Shown piece after piece: positions 36,486 through 47,512 of a stretch of 64,000 nucleotides of DNA. Location: contig NC_013720.1 of assembly GCF_000025185.1 (NCBI RefSeq), positions 4,464,001 through 4,528,000 on the forward strand. The letters are read 5' to 3'. A model generated the notes under the pieces. The model had not been told where the DNA came from. It did not search any database and saw only the letters and a list, made by a program, of their open reading frames with translations. A program made the position numbers and the translations under genes. The stretch comes from Pirellula staleyi DSM 6068. GTDB taxonomy: Bacteria > Planctomycetota > Planctomycetia > Pirellulales > Pirellulaceae. Position 1 is the stretch's first letter. Each line of letters begins with the position of its first letter.

Positions 36486-38525
36486 ATGCGAAATTGCTCC
36501 CTCTGCTGGTTGCCAGCGCGCTTGCGCCCAAGCTGCCAAAGCCTCTGGATTTCACTCGTCCCGATCTTGCGCTGTGCAGTGGCTGTGGGGATGAGTGTCG
36601 CGATTGTTTTCGGAGCGAGTCCGGCGACTGCTGATGAGCTGACCCCCGCGATGCAAAAGTGGGGAGATCAGTATTCCGAGAAGATTCTTCCGATCGTGAA
36701 GTCGCGCTGCATCGAATGCCACAACGCAGAAAAATCGGAAGGTGATTTCGATTTGTCGAAGTATCCCGACGGTGGTTCAGCAGCGCGTGCAGGAGACATG
36801 TGGGAACGGGTGGCGCGGCGCATTCGTCAGAATGAAATGCCACCGCAAGGGAGCCCTGGCCTCAATGATCCGCAGAAGGGAGCCTTTAACCAATGGCTCG
36901 ATTCGCGCCCCGAACAGCAGCTCTGCAAGAATCTGGCGACCGATGAAACACAGGCCTGGTATCGCGGGCATGTGATGAGTCGACGTCTGACGCGCACCGA
37001 GTATCGCCACGCGGTGCGAGATGTGCTTGGGATCGAACTTCGAGAGAGCGATCTGCCTCCTTCCGACGGTGCCGGTGGCGAAGGGTTTGATACGGTGGGG
37101 GATTCGCTCTTCACTTCCCCGATCCATCTTGAGGCCTATTTAATGGCAGCCGATCGCGCCATCGAAGCTGCTTTGCCGACGAGCGAAGAAGGGCTCAACG
37201 CTTCAGCTGTTGCCGCGCGACGACGTTTACTCGCGGTGCTGCCGAAGTCGATCGACAGCGGCTCGGCGCTCGAAGAAGAAGCGGCTGCGAAAGAGAACCT
37301 GCAAACGTTTGGCAAGCGAGCCTGGCGGCGGCCGATGGCAGGGGATGAACTCGAGCGGCTGATGGTGATTTTCCACAAGGCGCGGCAGCGACATGGGGAG
37401 TTTATTGCTGCGCTGCGCGAACCGATGAAGGCGATGTTGGTTTCGCCCCATTTTCTGTTCGTCGTAGAGTCGGAGCCCGCAGCGGGGGGAGTGCAACGCA
37501 TTTCGCCGCATCAATTGGCCACGCGGCTGTCGCTGCTGGTGTGGTCGTCGGTGCCCGACGATGAGCTACTTGAACTCGCCGATCGGGGAGAGATCTACGA
37601 CGACAATGTTCTGCGGGCTCAGGTGCGACGCATGCTGGCCGATCCGAAGTCCCGCGCGCTTGGAGAAAATTTTGGACTGCAGTGGCTGGGACTCAAAGAG
37701 TTTGGCAACGGGCCTCAGCCCGATGCTGCTGTTTTTCCCGAGTACAACGCACAGCTCGTCGCCGCGATGCGCGAGGAAGCGATTCGAACTGTGGCAGGGG
37801 TGTTTCAGAACGATGCTCCCCTCACGCAACTGGTCGATGCCGACTATGTCTATGCCAATGCCGAGCTCGCCAAGTTCTATGGTTTAAAGAACGTGGAAGA
37901 TGCAACCTGGAAACAGGTGAAGCTCGAGAACAAAACGCGTGGCGGTGTGCTGACGATGGCGAGTGTGCTGACCACCACTTCGTATCCCCGGCGCACGAGC
38001 CCTGTGCTGCGAGGCCGCTGGGTGCTCGAAGAAGTGCTCGGGTCGCGCGTGCCACCTCCACCACCGAATGTTCCCGCGCTCGAAGAAGAGCATGGCGATG
38101 AAAAGCTAACGACGCTGCGCCAGCGCCTCGAAGCTCATCGTAAAAATCCCGAGTGCGCGAGCTGCCACAATCGGATGGACCCGCTCGGCTTCGGTCTCGA
38201 GAATTTCGATGGAATCGGACGTTGGCGCGACAGCGACAATGGTCAGCCGATCGACTCCGCCGGTCAGCTCCCGTCGGGAGATTCGTTCAGCGGTCCTGCC
38301 GAACTAAAAACCGTGCTCCTCAAACGGAGCGAAGAATTTCAGAAGCATTTCGTACGAAAACTGCTCGGATTTGCGCTCGGACGCGAATTGAACAAGTTCG
38401 ACAGTTGCGTGGTCGATCAATGCCTCAAGCGGCTGAAGGAAACCGATTTGCGCGCCGCTGTATTGATCGAAGAAATCGCACTTTCCTATCCGTTTCAGTA
38501 TCGCTATTTCAAGTCCGACAAATAG
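36486..38525 (+). CDS. DUF1587/DUF1592/DUF1588/DUF1585 planctomycete cytochrome protein
   Basis: 679 residues with a signal segment (about 22-48). The N-terminal cytochrome-like domain has the haem motif CIECH at 75-79 and ends with [27 protein letters not shown] marks DUF1587. The middle ([37 protein letters not shown]) is DUF1595/DUF1592, [21 protein letters not shown] is DUF1588 with a second CxxCH ([19 protein letters not shown], cysteine at 557), and the last 80 residues are DUF1585 ([11 protein letters not shown]). This domain series is a standard planctomycete exported protein whose reaction is unknown. The DUF1552 partner begins 63 bases downstream, as is usual for this family. Confidence 0.93.
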   Translation: MRNCSLCWLPARLRPSCQSLWISLVPILRCAVAVGMSVAIVFGASPATADELTPAMQKWGDQYSEKILPIVKSRCIECHNAEKSEGDFDLSKYPDGGSAARAGDMWERVARRIRQNEMPPQGSPGLNDPQKGAFNQWLDSRPEQQLCKNLATDETQAWYRGHVMSRRLTRTEYRHAVRDVLGIELRESDLPPSDGAGGEGFDTVGDSLFTSPIHLEAYLMAADRAIEAALPTSEEGLNASAVAARRRLLAVLPKSIDSGSALEEEAAAKENLQTFGKRAWRRPMAGDELERLMVIFHKARQRHGEFIAALREPMKAMLVSPHFLFVVESEPAAGGVQRISPHQLATRLSLLVWSSVPDDELLELADRGEIYDDNVLRAQVRRMLADPKSRALGENFGLQWLGLKEFGNGPQPDAAVFPEYNAQLVAAMREEAIRTVAGVFQNDAPLTQLVDADYVYANAELAKFYGLKNVEDATWKQVKLENKTRGGVLTMASVLTTTSYPRRTSPVLRGRWVLEEVLGSRVPPPPPNVPALEEEHGDEKLTTLRQRLEAHRKNPECASCHNRMDPLGFGLENFDGIGRWRDSDNGQPIDSAGQLPSGDSFSGPAELKTVLLKRSEEFQKHFVRKLLGFALGRELNKFDSCVVDQCLKRLKETDLRAAVLIEEIALSYPFQYRYFKSDK

Positions 38526-38588
38526 CAGCGCGCCGATACACAACGATCACTTTCGTCTCGGTGAACTCGTAGAGCTGGGCCTGATTTC

Positions 38589-39956
38589 ATGTTCGAACCA
38601 AAGATGAGCAGCGGTGCGACTTCGCGGCGCAAATTCCTCCGAGGATGTGGCGTAGCGCTCAGCCTCCCGTGGCTCGCCACGCTAGCGCCTGCCTTGGCCC
38701 CTTCGATGGCGCGCGGCAAGGAAGCAGCGAAGCCACCGGTGCGCAGCGCGTTTATCTACTTCCCCAACGGTGTGTGGGAAAAAGATTGGGTCCCAGCGGA
38801 AACGGGTGCCAACTACAAGCTCACCCCTTCGCTCGAGCCGCTCGCCGATCTGCGGAGCGAATTCACGGTGCTAACCGGACTCGACAAAAAACATAGTCAC
38901 GGTGGCGACGGTCATTACGCCAAAACGGCCAACTTTCTCACTGGCATGCCTGTCACCAAAACGACCGGCAAGGATATCAGCAGTGGCGGCATCTCGGTCG
39001 ATCAGTTGATGGCACAGCACGTGGGGAAATTCACGCCGCTGCCGTCGCTCGAACTCGGGACCGAGCCGGTCATCAGTGGCATCGATAGCAACGTCGGCTA
39101 TACGCGGCTTTATGGTTCGCACATTTCGTGGCAATCACCCACGCGACCTGTCGCGAAAGAAATCAATCCACGACTGGTTTACGAGCGGCTGTTTGGGAAG
39201 AGCCTCTCGCCCGAATCGGAGAAAGCCGAGTCGTACCGAAATCTGCTCGACTACGTCCTCGAAGATGCACGCCGCTTGCGTCCCCAACTTGGTCGCGACG
39301 ATCAGTTCAAAATGGACGAGTATCTCGACTCGGTCCGAGCGGTCGAAAAGCGGATCGAGTTTGCTACGAAGGGGGAAAAGGGGGACTGGCAACCCGAGAT
39401 CGACGAGCAGGCTCTCGCGGCCGCTAAACCAGGGATTCCGGGGAGTTTTCAAGAGCATATCGGCATCATGCTCGACCTGATCGTTCTCGCCTTTCAAACC
39501 GATTCGACGCGCGTGGCGTCGCTGATGTTTGCCAATGATGTCTCGGGGCGAAACTTCTCATTTGTCGATGGTGTGAGTGGCAGCCACCATGAACTGTCGC
39601 ATCACGAAAACAAAGCAGAGAAGATCGAGCAGTATCAGCGGATCAATCGCTGGCACGTGGCGCAGTTTGCGAGCATGCTCACGAAGCTGCGCGCTATCAA
39701 AGAGGGGGAAGGAACCCTGCTCGACAACTGCATGATCCTGATGGGCTCGAGCATGTCGGATGGCAATCGGCACGACCCCGACAATCTGCCGATCCTCCTC
39801 GGGGGACGCGGTGGAGGAACCATCAACGCCGGTCGTCACTTGGCTGCCCAAGGGATGGTGCCGCTCTGTAACCTCTATCACGCCATGCTCGATCGCATGG
39901 GGGTAGAAGTGGAAGCGTTTGGCGACAGCACCGAAAAAATGGCCGACCTGGCTTAG
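38589..39956 (+). CDS. DUF1552 domain protein (Tat-type signal)
   Basis: 455 residues. The N-terminus has a twin-arginine leader (SRRKFLRGCGVALSLPWLA), so the protein is probably exported folded. DUF1552 signatures follow: FIYFPNGVWEKDW, LTGLDKKHSHGGDGHYA, ISVDQLMAQHVG, LELGTEP, ISWQSPTRPVAKE and, near the end, DNCMILMGSSMSDGNRHDPDNLPILLGG. The fold is probably related to the alkaline phosphatase/DUF1501 group, and the substrate is unknown. It is paired with the DUF1592-type cytochrome immediately upstream. Its stop is 9 bases from the convergent stop of the sugar kinase gene, with no terminator between them. Confidence 0.93.
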   Translation: MFEPKMSSGATSRRKFLRGCGVALSLPWLATLAPALAPSMARGKEAAKPPVRSAFIYFPNGVWEKDWVPAETGANYKLTPSLEPLADLRSEFTVLTGLDKKHSHGGDGHYAKTANFLTGMPVTKTTGKDISSGGISVDQLMAQHVGKFTPLPSLELGTEPVISGIDSNVGYTRLYGSHISWQSPTRPVAKEINPRLVYERLFGKSLSPESEKAESYRNLLDYVLEDARRLRPQLGRDDQFKMDEYLDSVRAVEKRIEFATKGEKGDWQPEIDEQALAAAKPGIPGSFQEHIGIMLDLIVLAFQTDSTRVASLMFANDVSGRNFSFVDGVSGSHHELSHHENKAEKIEQYQRINRWHVAQFASMLTKLRAIKEGEGTLLDNCMILMGSSMSDGNRHDPDNLPILLGGRGGGTINAGRHLAAQGMVPLCNLYHAMLDRMGVEVEAFGDSTEKMADLA

Positions 39957-39965
39957 CGGTTTGTC

Positions 39966-40922
39966 TCAGTTGCTGCTTGATGGCGCGGGAGGTTCGATCT
40001 GCTGAGCAGCGAGCGCGATGGCGCCGCAAATACCGGCGTCGTCCCCGAGTGTTGGTGGAACGACAAACGTCTCGATCCCATCCTGCGTGAGCGCTGGCGA
40101 AGCGATGTAGCCCGCGAGCACTTCGCGCAGTCGGAGCCTAAGCTGCTGAAACAAAGCCTCCTCGCCAAGCAGTCCCGCCTTACGCACACTTCCGCCCAAA
40201 ATGATTTTGCGAGGGGAGAGGACGTAGGTGATGTTGGCCAGCGCATGGGCCATGTAGCGAATCGTGAGGTCCCACGCGGGATCGTCTGGTGGAATTGTTT
40301 CCGCAGGGCGCCCCGCACGTTGGGCGATGGCTGGTCCACTGCAAAGTCCCTCCCAGCAGCGGCCATGAAACGGGCAGGCCCCCTCGAACGTATCCCCTGC
40401 GATGCGCGGCAAACCGAGATGACCCATTTCAGGATGGACCATTCCGTGCAGCAAGCGCCCGCGCGCCATGCCACCTCCACCAATGCCGGTGCCGGCAGTG
40501 ATGTAGACAAAGTCGTCGAGCCCTTGCGCTGCTCCCCAGCGATGTTCGCCAAGTGCTGCGCCGTTGACATCGGTATCAAGGGCGATCGGAATCCCCGCCA
40601 GCGCGCTGCGAAGTGGCCCGAGGATATCGGCGTTCTGCCAGCCCGGTTTCGGCGTCGTCGTGATCTGGCCATACGTGCGCGAAGCAGGATGTAGATCGAC
40701 CGGCCCAAACGACGCGACTCCCAAACCGGCCAGAGCGCCATGCTCTGCTTGTCGCGCCAGAAACCAGGTAACTACTTGCTGCATCAGCGCCGCCGGATTA
40801 GCGCCGGTCGCAAACTGCTGGCGCGCGAGCAAACGCTCACCAGGTCCATAGCCGACGACACACACAAACTTGGTTCCGCCTGCTTCGATCGCTCCCCAAA
40901 GGGGTTGATGTGAGTGTGTCAT
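39966..40922 (-). CDS. ROK family sugar kinase (fructokinase-like)
   Basis: 318 residues from the ATG at 40922, which places the phosphate-binding AIEAGGTKFVC at residues 11-21. ROK features are complete: ALDTDVNGAALGE, the catalytic Asp region, YITAGTGIGGG, HPEMGHLGL, and the zinc motif CPFHGRCWEGLCSGPAI that structures the active site in ROK kinases. The last part (LSPRKIILGGSV) is the typical C-terminal nucleotide-binding strand. It should phosphorylate a hexose such as fructose with ATP in the cytoplasm. The aldo/keto reductase gene precedes it by 37 bases on the same strand, so the two may be co-transcribed. The start lacks a strong ribosome-binding site. Confidence 0.9.
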   Translation of the reverse strand: MTHSHQPLWGAIEAGGTKFVCVVGYGPGERLLARQQFATGANPAALMQQVVTWFLARQAEHGALAGLGVASFGPVDLHPASRTYGQITTTPKPGWQNADILGPLRSALAGIPIALDTDVNGAALGEHRWGAAQGLDDFVYITAGTGIGGGGMARGRLLHGMVHPEMGHLGLPRIAGDTFEGACPFHGRCWEGLCSGPAIAQRAGRPAETIPPDDPAWDLTIRYMAHALANITYVLSPRKIILGGSVRKAGLLGEEALFQQLRLRLREVLAGYIASPALTQDGIETFVVPPTLGDDAGICGAIALAAQQIEPPAPSSSN

Positions 40923-40959
40923 CCGTAGGAACTTGCTGAGAGTTGCGAGTGGCCAGCGA

Positions 40960-41931
40960 CTACTGCGACCAGGAGGTGGGATGTCGCTCCCAGCGATGCA
41001 GGGCCAACTTTTCGAGCAAAGCGGCATCGAGTGGACCAGCGTCGCTGGCAGCCATGTTCGCCTCGACATTCCGCACCGAGCGCATCCCGGGGATCACCGT
41101 CCCGACGGTCGATTCCGAGAGGGTGAACCGGAGCGCCATCTCTGCCATCGTCATCCCTGCGGGAACCAGTGGCCGAAGTGCTTCAGCCCGATCGACACTG
41201 GCATTCAAATTGTCGGGAACAAAATAGGTGCTCCGCCAATCTTCCTTCGGCCAGGTCGACGATTTGGTAAGGGTGCCAGTCAGTGTCCCTTCATCAAACG
41301 GAACACGCGCAATCACTCCCACGTCGTGCTTGCGGCACGCGGGAAAAAGTTCGTCGAGCGGGTTTTGATCGAAGATGTTGTAGATCACTTGCACCACGTC
41401 GATCAGCCCGCTTTCGACCGCAGCGATTCCGTTCCAAGGTTCCCAGCGATTCAAACTAATTCCGATCGCATGAAACAGTCCTTGCGACTTCAGATCGGCG
41501 AGCTTGTGATACCAGCGGTCGTCGCGGAGCCAGCTATCTTCCCAGGTATGCAGCTGCATCAGGTCGAGCGAAGTGAGCCCGGTATTGCTCAAACTATCGG
41601 TGACATATTTCTCGAGATGAGCGGGAGGAAAACAGTCGTCGACGGTGTAGTCGCGACGACTGGGCCATTGGAAATTCTGGGGTGGAACTTTCGAGGCGGT
41701 GTAGAGCTTACGATCCGGAAAATCACGGACCAATTGCCCGAGAATTGCTTCGCTCTTCCCAGCTCCATAGCCCCACGCAGTATCGAAGAAATTACAGCCG
41801 AGTTCGACCGAGCGGCGGAGCGCGCGGTTGACTTCATCGAGGTCCGAACCGGTCCAGCCAGCCATCCCCCACATGCCGTAGCCGACTTCACTCACTTGCC
41901 AGTTGGTGCGACCAAAACGACGATATTTCAT
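40960..41931 (-). CDS. aldo/keto reductase
   Basis: 323 residues. The (beta/alpha)8 aldo/keto reductase signatures are clear: MKYRRFGRTNWQVSEVGYG, NFFDTAWGYGAGKSEAILG with the catalytic Asp and Tyr, YTASKVPP with the catalytic Lys, LMQLHTWEDSW with the His, then HDVGVIARVPFDEG and the NADPH-binding ALRFTLSESTVGTVIPGMRS. These enzymes reduce aldehydes or ketones of sugars and other carbonyl compounds. No signal peptide is present. It is probably the first gene of a two-gene unit with the ROK kinase, fitting sugar metabolism. The 159 bases to the next upstream gene contain nothing recognisable. Confidence 0.92.
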   Translation of the reverse strand: MKYRRFGRTNWQVSEVGYGMWGMAGWTGSDLDEVNRALRRSVELGCNFFDTAWGYGAGKSEAILGQLVRDFPDRKLYTASKVPPQNFQWPSRRDYTVDDCFPPAHLEKYVTDSLSNTGLTSLDLMQLHTWEDSWLRDDRWYHKLADLKSQGLFHAIGISLNRWEPWNGIAAVESGLIDVVQVIYNIFDQNPLDELFPACRKHDVGVIARVPFDEGTLTGTLTKSSTWPKEDWRSTYFVPDNLNASVDRAEALRPLVPAGMTMAEMALRFTLSESTVGTVIPGMRSVRNVEANMAASDAGPLDAALLEKLALHRWERHPTSWSQ

Positions 41932-42090
41932 GAGTCCGATTGCTTCTGCTGCGAGGAAGACTGCGACGATGAGGAGGCTCGTTCGAGCGCCTCAGATCGA
42001 GAAAAAACGAGTGCTCGAACAACGCCCCAGTAGACAGGGGATCGCAGGCCGACGCAATTCGCCCTCGGCGTAGGCTCATGCTCGCTAGCG

Positions 42091-43449
42091 TTAGGCAAAG
42101 AGTTCGTGCACGACCTTGCCACCTTCAGGCCCGGTCAGACGATGATCGCGGCCGGCGTAGCGGTACGTAAGTTCATTGGCCGGTAGTCCAAGCAGATGCA
42201 GAATCGAAGCGTGCAGATCACTCACGTGCACTTTGCCTTCGACAGCTTGCGCGCCGGTTTCGTTCGTTTTGCCATGCGTGTAGCCGGGCTTCGAGCCACC
42301 ACCCGCGAGCCAGTAGGTGAAGCCTCGATAGTTGTGGTCGGTGTCGTCCTTCCCATCCTCGGGGGTAAGTCCCGGGCGTCCAAATTCGCCACCCCACACC
42401 ACCAGCGTCTCGTCGAGCAATCCACGCTGCTCCAGATCCTCGAGCAGTGCGGCAATCGGTGCATCGGTTGCCACGCAATTGGCCTTCAAGTCGCGTCGAT
42501 GATTCTTGTGCTGGTCCCAGCTGCCATGATTGACTTCGACAAAGCGCACGCCCGATTCAATGAACCGCCGGGCCAAAAGACATTGGCGGCCAAAGTCTGA
42601 TTTTTGACAAATCCCCTCCGATTCGGGCTGTTTTCCGACGCGATAGCGATCGAGCGTCTCTTGGCTTTCGCGACTGAGATCGAGCAGCCCCGGAGCTTCC
42701 GCCTGCATTTCGAAACCGAGCTCCATCGACTGAATCACGTTCTCGAGTTGCGCGTCGTGCGGATGCTGTGCGGCATGCTCACGATTGAGCGCTTGCACGA
42801 AATCGAGTTGCCTACGCTTGGCCGCAGGGGAGAGATGCTCGCTTGCGACATTGTTGATCGTCGCCTTCGTCATATCCTCGCCGTTGACACCAATCGGTGT
42901 GCCGTTGTAGATCGATGGCAAAAAGGCGCTCGAGTAGATCGAGCTCTTCGATGTGTTGAGGCTGATGAATCCAGGAAGGTTCTGATTCTCGGTCCCGAGG
43001 CCATACGTGATCCACGAACCGAGCGATGGCCGTTCGCGGAGTCGTTCCCCCGTGTGGATTTGCAAAAAGGCTTGCGCGTGGATGCCGGTGTCGGCATGCA
43101 TGCCATTGATGACGCAAAGCTTATCGGCGTGCCGAGCGGTTTCAGGAAGCAGCTGGGAGATCCAGAGTCCACTATCGCCATGCTGATCGAATGCAAAGAC
43201 CGATCCAGGATGCTTCTTGCTGCCGGTTTGCGGCTTGTAGTCAAAGGTATCCATCTGCGCGGGGCCGCCACTCATGCAGAGGAAAATCACACGCTTCGCG
43301 CGAGCGGGAAGGGGAGGCTGTTTGGCCGCGAGCGTGGGGGGAGTAGCTGCAGGGGCAGCGCTGGCAGTCTGTCCCAGCAGCGCTTGAAGCGCGAGATAGC
43401 TGAAGCCACACGAGGCGTTCTGGAGCCATTGGCGTCGAGTGCTATGCAT
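42091..43449 (-). CDS. DUF1501 domain protein, second copy
   Basis: 452 residues from the ATG at 43449, which begins the twin-arginine-like leader [14 protein letters not shown]; longer in-frame starts would add a non-signal extension. DUF1501 signatures: [75 protein letters not shown] and [16 protein letters not shown]. It is a clear paralogue of the gene at 4610-6007, sharing the GRDxRLT end. It follows the DUF1553 gene by 59 bases on the same strand. The protein is presumably periplasmic and works with that cytochrome-domain partner. The enzymatic role is unknown. Confidence 0.92.
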   Translation of the reverse strand: MHSTRRQWLQNASCGFSYLALQALLGQTASAAPAATPPTLAAKQPPLPARAKRVIFLCMSGGPAQMDTFDYKPQTGSKKHPGSVFAFDQHGDSGLWISQLLPETARHADKLCVINGMHADTGIHAQAFLQIHTGERLRERPSLGSWITYGLGTENQNLPGFISLNTSKSSIYSSAFLPSIYNGTPIGVNGEDMTKATINNVASEHLSPAAKRRQLDFVQALNREHAAQHPHDAQLENVIQSMELGFEMQAEAPGLLDLSRESQETLDRYRVGKQPESEGICQKSDFGRQCLLARRFIESGVRFVEVNHGSWDQHKNHRRDLKANCVATDAPIAALLEDLEQRGLLDETLVVWGGEFGRPGLTPEDGKDDTDHNYRGFTYWLAGGGSKPGYTHGKTNETGAQAVEGKVHVSDLHASILHLLGLPANELTYRYAGRDHRLTGPEGGKVVHELFA

Positions 43450-43508
43450 GGAAAAATCTCGCGTCACTGCGGCGGATAAAATGCACAAAAATCCAAGGGG
43501 AAAAACGG

Positions 43509-45902
43509 CTAATCGACGTAGCGAAACTCGCTGGTCATTAGGAGCGCCTGACACAAACTCGACCATGCTTTATCTGGGGAGCCAAGTTCGGCGGCGGTCG
43601 CTTCGATCATCTGCCGCGCTTGCGCGGACTCTTGCGGGGTTGGATCGCGGCGCAAAGCGCGCTGCCATGCCGAGCGGAGTCGCGCTTGCGGGTCGGCTGT
43701 CTCGCTCATGAGGCGCTGCGCAAATATTTGCGACTGCGCAATCACCAGCGGGTTGTTGTACAGATGCAGCGCCTGTCCCGGCACCACACTCACATCGCGG
43801 CGCCCCACCGGAACCGTAAAATCTGGCAGATCAAACGCCGCGAGTTCGGGTGGAGGCGAACTCCGGAGGTAGCACAAGTAGACGCTCCGGTGATTGCTCG
43901 GCTCGTGCAAATTTCCGGCCAGATTCACCAGGATGTCACGATGCTGAACGAGCGAACCGACACGCGGCTCGAGATTCAAATCGCCACTCACCAGCAGCAT
44001 CGCGTCGCGAATAGCCTCGGCCTCCATGCGCCGCCGCGTTTGCCGCGCGAGCAAGCGATTTTCAGGATCGGCGTCGATCAATTCCTGTGCAGCGTCGCTC
44101 GACTGCTGATAAGTGCGGCTGAGAACAATCATCCGAATCGTTCGCTTCACCGACCACCCTTCGTCGACAAATCGGGCCGCCAGATAGTCGAGCAGCTCGG
44201 GATGCGTCGGACGCTCGCCGTAGGTTCCAAAATCATCGGGCGTTCGGACGATCCCATTTCCCAGCAGATGTTGCCAAATGCGATTCACCATTACGCGCGG
44301 CGTGAGAGGCTGTTTCCAAGCGGTGAGCCACTCGGCCAGTTGTCGACGGCCACTTTTCTCGCGATCGACCTGCACATCAATCGGCAGCTGCAGCGCGCCG
44401 AGAAATCCACGCGGAACGACCTCCCCCAGTTTTTTCGATTCCCCTTTGAGATGAATCTTTGTGTCGTCGGGCTTCTCACGATCTCGCAGCCCCATGGCGA
44501 GCGGCGTCCCTGGCTCCCACTTCGATTTCGGAAAGGGGCGAGGCTTGCCGGTGTTCGAGTCGAGCACCAGCACCGTTTCGACAAAGCCGTCGGGAGGAAA
44601 CAGTTTGGGTGTCGCTGCCAGCACATGCAGATCGGTCACTGGCGACGAAAGCCCTTCGTGAGCGCCGGTCCCCCACAGCGTTTCGCTACTAGTAAAGAGC
44701 CCGGCGAGGGCGTAGTAGTCGCGCGTCGGAATCGGATCGAATTTGTGATCGTGACAGCGGGCACAGCCGACCGTAAGACCGAGCACTCCGCGACCAATCA
44801 CATCGATCTGATCGGCGACCACGTCCATGTCGAAGTTGTCGTTCATCGCTTTGGCGGGCTTACTGCCGATCGCCAGGAAACCGGTAGCCACCAAATTACG
44901 ATCGCGCTCTTCGGGGGAACTAGCGGGGAGCAAATCGCCAGCGATCTGCTGCGCGAGAAACTGATCGTAAGGGGTGTCGTCGTTGAAAGCGGCGATCACA
45001 TAGTCGCGATATCGCCAGGCATGCGGATAGGTTGGGTTGCGTCCGAGTCCGTCGTTCCCATTCGATTCGCCGTAGCGAGCCACGTCGAGCCAGTGTCGCC
45101 CCCAGCGCTCGCCAAATCGTGGACTGCAAAGTAGCTGATCGACTAAGCGCTCGATCGCTACCGGACCTTTTTCGGCAAACTGCTGCGCGAATTCTTGCGT
45201 CTCTTCGATCGTCGGCGGAAGACCGATGAGATCGTGATACAGCCGACGCACCAGTACTTCGGGCCGAGCATCGACGCTCGGCTTTCGCCCGGCAGCTTCG
45301 ATACCAGATAGCACAAAGTGATCGATCGGATGACGTGGCCACGCCGCATCGGCTACAGGTGGCAGCTTGGGTTTACGCACCGGCGCGAGGGACCAAAGTG
45401 CAGGGGCAGAGGTCTCGGGCTGCTGGATAACTGGCTGCGCTGGAGCAGCAGCCATGGTGCGCGGATCAGCAGCTCCTCGTTTGATCCACTGGGCCACCTC
45501 TTCGATCACCGCAGCCGGAAGTGGCGCGTCGGGGGGCATTTGCAAACCGTCGTAGCGCAGTGCCTGCAGCAGCAAACTTTCGTCGGGCTTTCCAGGTGCA
45601 ATCGGCGGTCCCGATTCGCCCCCTTTACGGAGCCCCTCGCGCGTGTCGAGCAGCAGCTTGCCACCAATTTCTTTGGCATCAGCGGCGTGGCAGCTGTAGC
45701 AATGCTGGACCAGAATCGGCCGAATCTTGTTCTCGAAGTGCGCGATATCTTCGGGTCTCGCAGGCTCTTCACTGCGAGCGCTCCCCACCAGCAGCAGTGA
45801 GCTGAGTACCAGCGAGCTGAGCAGCAGGCAGAGCGCAGGGTGTGGCCTTCGCTTGCGGCTGGGAGCCAGTGAAGCGACGCGGTGGGGCGGTGGTCGATTC
45901 AT
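43509..45902 (-). CDS. planctomycete cytochrome C / DUF1549 / DUF1553 protein, second copy
   Basis: 797 residues from the ATG at 45902; a GTG at 45968 is possible but would put a polar extension before the signal segment ([18 protein letters not shown]). The cytochrome c domain has [15 protein letters not shown]1549 covers about 160-370 ([30 protein letters not shown], a second haem-like motif in [12 protein letters not shown]). DUF1553 covers the last 320 residues ([46 protein letters not shown]). It is shorter than the copy at 6013-9114 because it lacks the 250-residue central beta insert. It lies upstream of a DUF1501 gene on the same strand, the usual pair. Confidence 0.92.
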   Translation of the reverse strand: MNRPPPHRVASLAPSRKRRPHPALCLLLSSLVLSSLLLVGSARSEEPARPEDIAHFENKIRPILVQHCYSCHAADAKEIGGKLLLDTREGLRKGGESGPPIAPGKPDESLLLQALRYDGLQMPPDAPLPAAVIEEVAQWIKRGAADPRTMAAAPAQPVIQQPETSAPALWSLAPVRKPKLPPVADAAWPRHPIDHFVLSGIEAAGRKPSVDARPEVLVRRLYHDLIGLPPTIEETQEFAQQFAEKGPVAIERLVDQLLCSPRFGERWGRHWLDVARYGESNGNDGLGRNPTYPHAWRYRDYVIAAFNDDTPYDQFLAQQIAGDLLPASSPEERDRNLVATGFLAIGSKPAKAMNDNFDMDVVADQIDVIGRGVLGLTVGCARCHDHKFDPIPTRDYYALAGLFTSSETLWGTGAHEGLSSPVTDLHVLAATPKLFPPDGFVETVLVLDSNTGKPRPFPKSKWEPGTPLAMGLRDREKPDDTKIHLKGESKKLGEVVPRGFLGALQLPIDVQVDREKSGRRQLAEWLTAWKQPLTPRVMVNRIWQHLLGNGIVRTPDDFGTYGERPTHPELLDYLAARFVDEGWSVKRTIRMIVLSRTYQQSSDAAQELIDADPENRLLARQTRRRMEAEAIRDAMLLVSGDLNLEPRVGSLVQHRDILVNLAGNLHEPSNHRSVYLCYLRSSPPPELAAFDLPDFTVPVGRRDVSVVPGQALHLYNNPLVIAQSQIFAQRLMSETADPQARLRSAWQRALRRDPTPQESAQARQMIEATAAELGSPDKAWSSLCQALLMTSEFRYVD

Positions 45903-46499
45903 AGGAGACTCGGTGGGAAGGGAGTTGGAGGGAACCGAAGTATCTCCCACAGCCGACAAAAATGCCACGCTGATTTAGAAATTCTCGGCAGCTCTGGCAC
46001 CCCAAGAGGAGAGTTAGAGGCTGAACATTTTCCCACGCACTTCCGCCGCTGCGCGAGCCGGTTTTGTCTAGTGGTGGCCAGCGATCCCTACCTGCGCTGC
46101 AAGTCGAGGTTGCTGTGAATCAGCGGGCCCTTAGCGCGTGCCGTGCAATTGTTCCAAGCGAAGGACGTCGCAGTAACGATGCCCCGCGAATGGTCACCGA
46201 ACGTCGGTTTGATTGCTACAGCCGTCAGATCCGGAGGTCGATGCGGCGGCTGTTTGCCGAGCAGCGCCGCTTTCCAACGGTTTCTTCAGCTCGAGTGTGC
46301 GGCCGGGCTCACTTAAGGCTATTCAACGAGTGTGAAGCGGAGAAATGCCTAAGAATACTGGTCTGTGGCGCTATTCATGAAGTAAGTTATTGCGCTTGCT
46401 TTTCTCATCTGGATGTTTGGTAGCTGGCACTCGCTGGCTTATGAGACCAACATCTTTTAGCGCATGGTGGCGCGACCTTCTTCCCATCGGGAGTCCGCC
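45903..46499. other. divergent intergenic region, no gene recognised
   Basis: About 600 bases between the divergent DUF1553 and NTF2-like genes. Plus-strand frames of up to 119 codons exist but have Arg/Cys-rich compositions typical of random GC-rich frames and no good ribosome-binding site. It presumably contains the promoters of both flanking genes, which I could not locate with confidence. Confidence 0.4.
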
Positions 46500-47417
46500 G
46501 TGACTTTAAATTCTGCGTTCTGTCGTAGTCTGCTGTTGCTTGTATTGTGTGCTCCCACTTTGCAGGCGGCCGATGCCCCTGCGAAGGAAGCTGCTGCCGC
46601 CGATCTGGCCTTGATTCGCGCGGAATCCAAAGCCTTTGTCGACACCTTCAATGCCAAGGATGCCGCCGGGGTCGCCAACTGCTGGACCCCCGAGGGTGAG
46701 TTCATCGACGACTCTGGACGACGCTTTGTCGGACGCGATCAAATCGCCAAATTCTATGCCGCTGGGTTCGTCGCCAATCCCGACACCAAGATTCGTTTGG
46801 CGATCGACTCGCTGCGACTCCTCAGCGATACGACCGCGATTGAAGAAGGGCGCTCGATCATCGACCCGCACCCCGCTGGTGCTCCTGGTCATAGCAAATA
46901 CGTGGCGATTCACGTGAAGCTCGACGGCAAATGGAAGATGGCTTCGGTCCGCGATACCTGGGTCGCCATCGCTTCGAATCACGAAAAAGTAGCCGACCTC
47001 GAGTGGCTCATCGGATCGTGGACCGCCGAACATGGTGGCGCGACGATGGAGTCGACCTGCCGTTGGATTGCTGGCAAAAGTTTTGTCGAACGTCGCTACT
47101 CCACCACGCTCGCCGATGGAACGGTCACCAGTGGTGTGCAGATCATTGGCTGGAACGGCGCGATCGAAAAAGTGCAGTCGTGGAACTTCACCAGCGATGG
47201 TGGACATGCCGTGGGAACTTGGACCGCGACGGAAAACGGCTGGATTGCCGAACTGCAAGGGATGGCCGGGAATGGAACACCAACGACAGCCGTGAATACG
47301 CTCGCGCGACTCGACGACAACGCCTACATGTGGCAGTCGACCAATCGCACGGTGGCTGGCAATCCGATTCCTGACACGGAAGAGATCGTCCTCAAGCGCA
47401 ACAAGGGTGCCAAGTAG
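46500..47417 (+). CDS. secreted NTF2/SnoaL-like (SgcJ/EcaC type) protein
   Basis: 305 residues from a GTG with GGAG 6 bases upstream; an ATG at 46464 has no ribosome-binding site. A signal peptide (LLLLVLCAPTLQA) is followed by an NTF2-like domain at about 40-150 (ALIRAESKAFVDTFNAKD, ANCWTPEGEFIDDSG, VGRDQIAKFYAAGF, DGKWKMASVRDTWV), the layout of SgcJ/EcaC-type proteins. The second half (LEWLIGSWTAEHGG, RWIAGKSFVERRYS, QIIGWNGAIEKVQSWNFTSDGG) is a lipocalin-like beta domain found with it in planctomycete proteins. NTF2-like domains often bind small molecules; no catalytic role can be assigned. Confidence 0.85.
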   Translation: MTLNSAFCRSLLLLVLCAPTLQAADAPAKEAAAADLALIRAESKAFVDTFNAKDAAGVANCWTPEGEFIDDSGRRFVGRDQIAKFYAAGFVANPDTKIRLAIDSLRLLSDTTAIEEGRSIIDPHPAGAPGHSKYVAIHVKLDGKWKMASVRDTWVAIASNHEKVADLEWLIGSWTAEHGGATMESTCRWIAGKSFVERRYSTTLADGTVTSGVQIIGWNGAIEKVQSWNFTSDGGHAVGTWTATENGWIAELQGMAGNGTPTTAVNTLARLDDNAYMWQSTNRTVAGNPIPDTEEIVLKRNKGAK

Positions 47418-47512
47418 TGAGCCGCTTCGCGCTGCTCTCTCCTTCAACATCCCTCTCCCAAAATATCACTACAAATATATTCAGTAACATATCTCAGCGG
47501 TGGAGTCTCACC

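Noticed and set aside
43620-45134. 504-codon plus-strand frame opposite the second DUF1553 gene
   Set aside because: Antisense shadow of a well-supported gene; Arg/His/Gln-rich composition, no family similarity.
46064-46423. 119-codon plus-strand frame in the intergenic region
   Set aside because: Arg/Cys-rich composition and no ribosome-binding site; typical chance ORF in GC-rich DNA.
46506-47450. 314-codon minus-strand frame opposite the NTF2-like gene
   Set aside because: Shadow of a gene with a clear signal peptide and NTF2-like domain on the plus strand.
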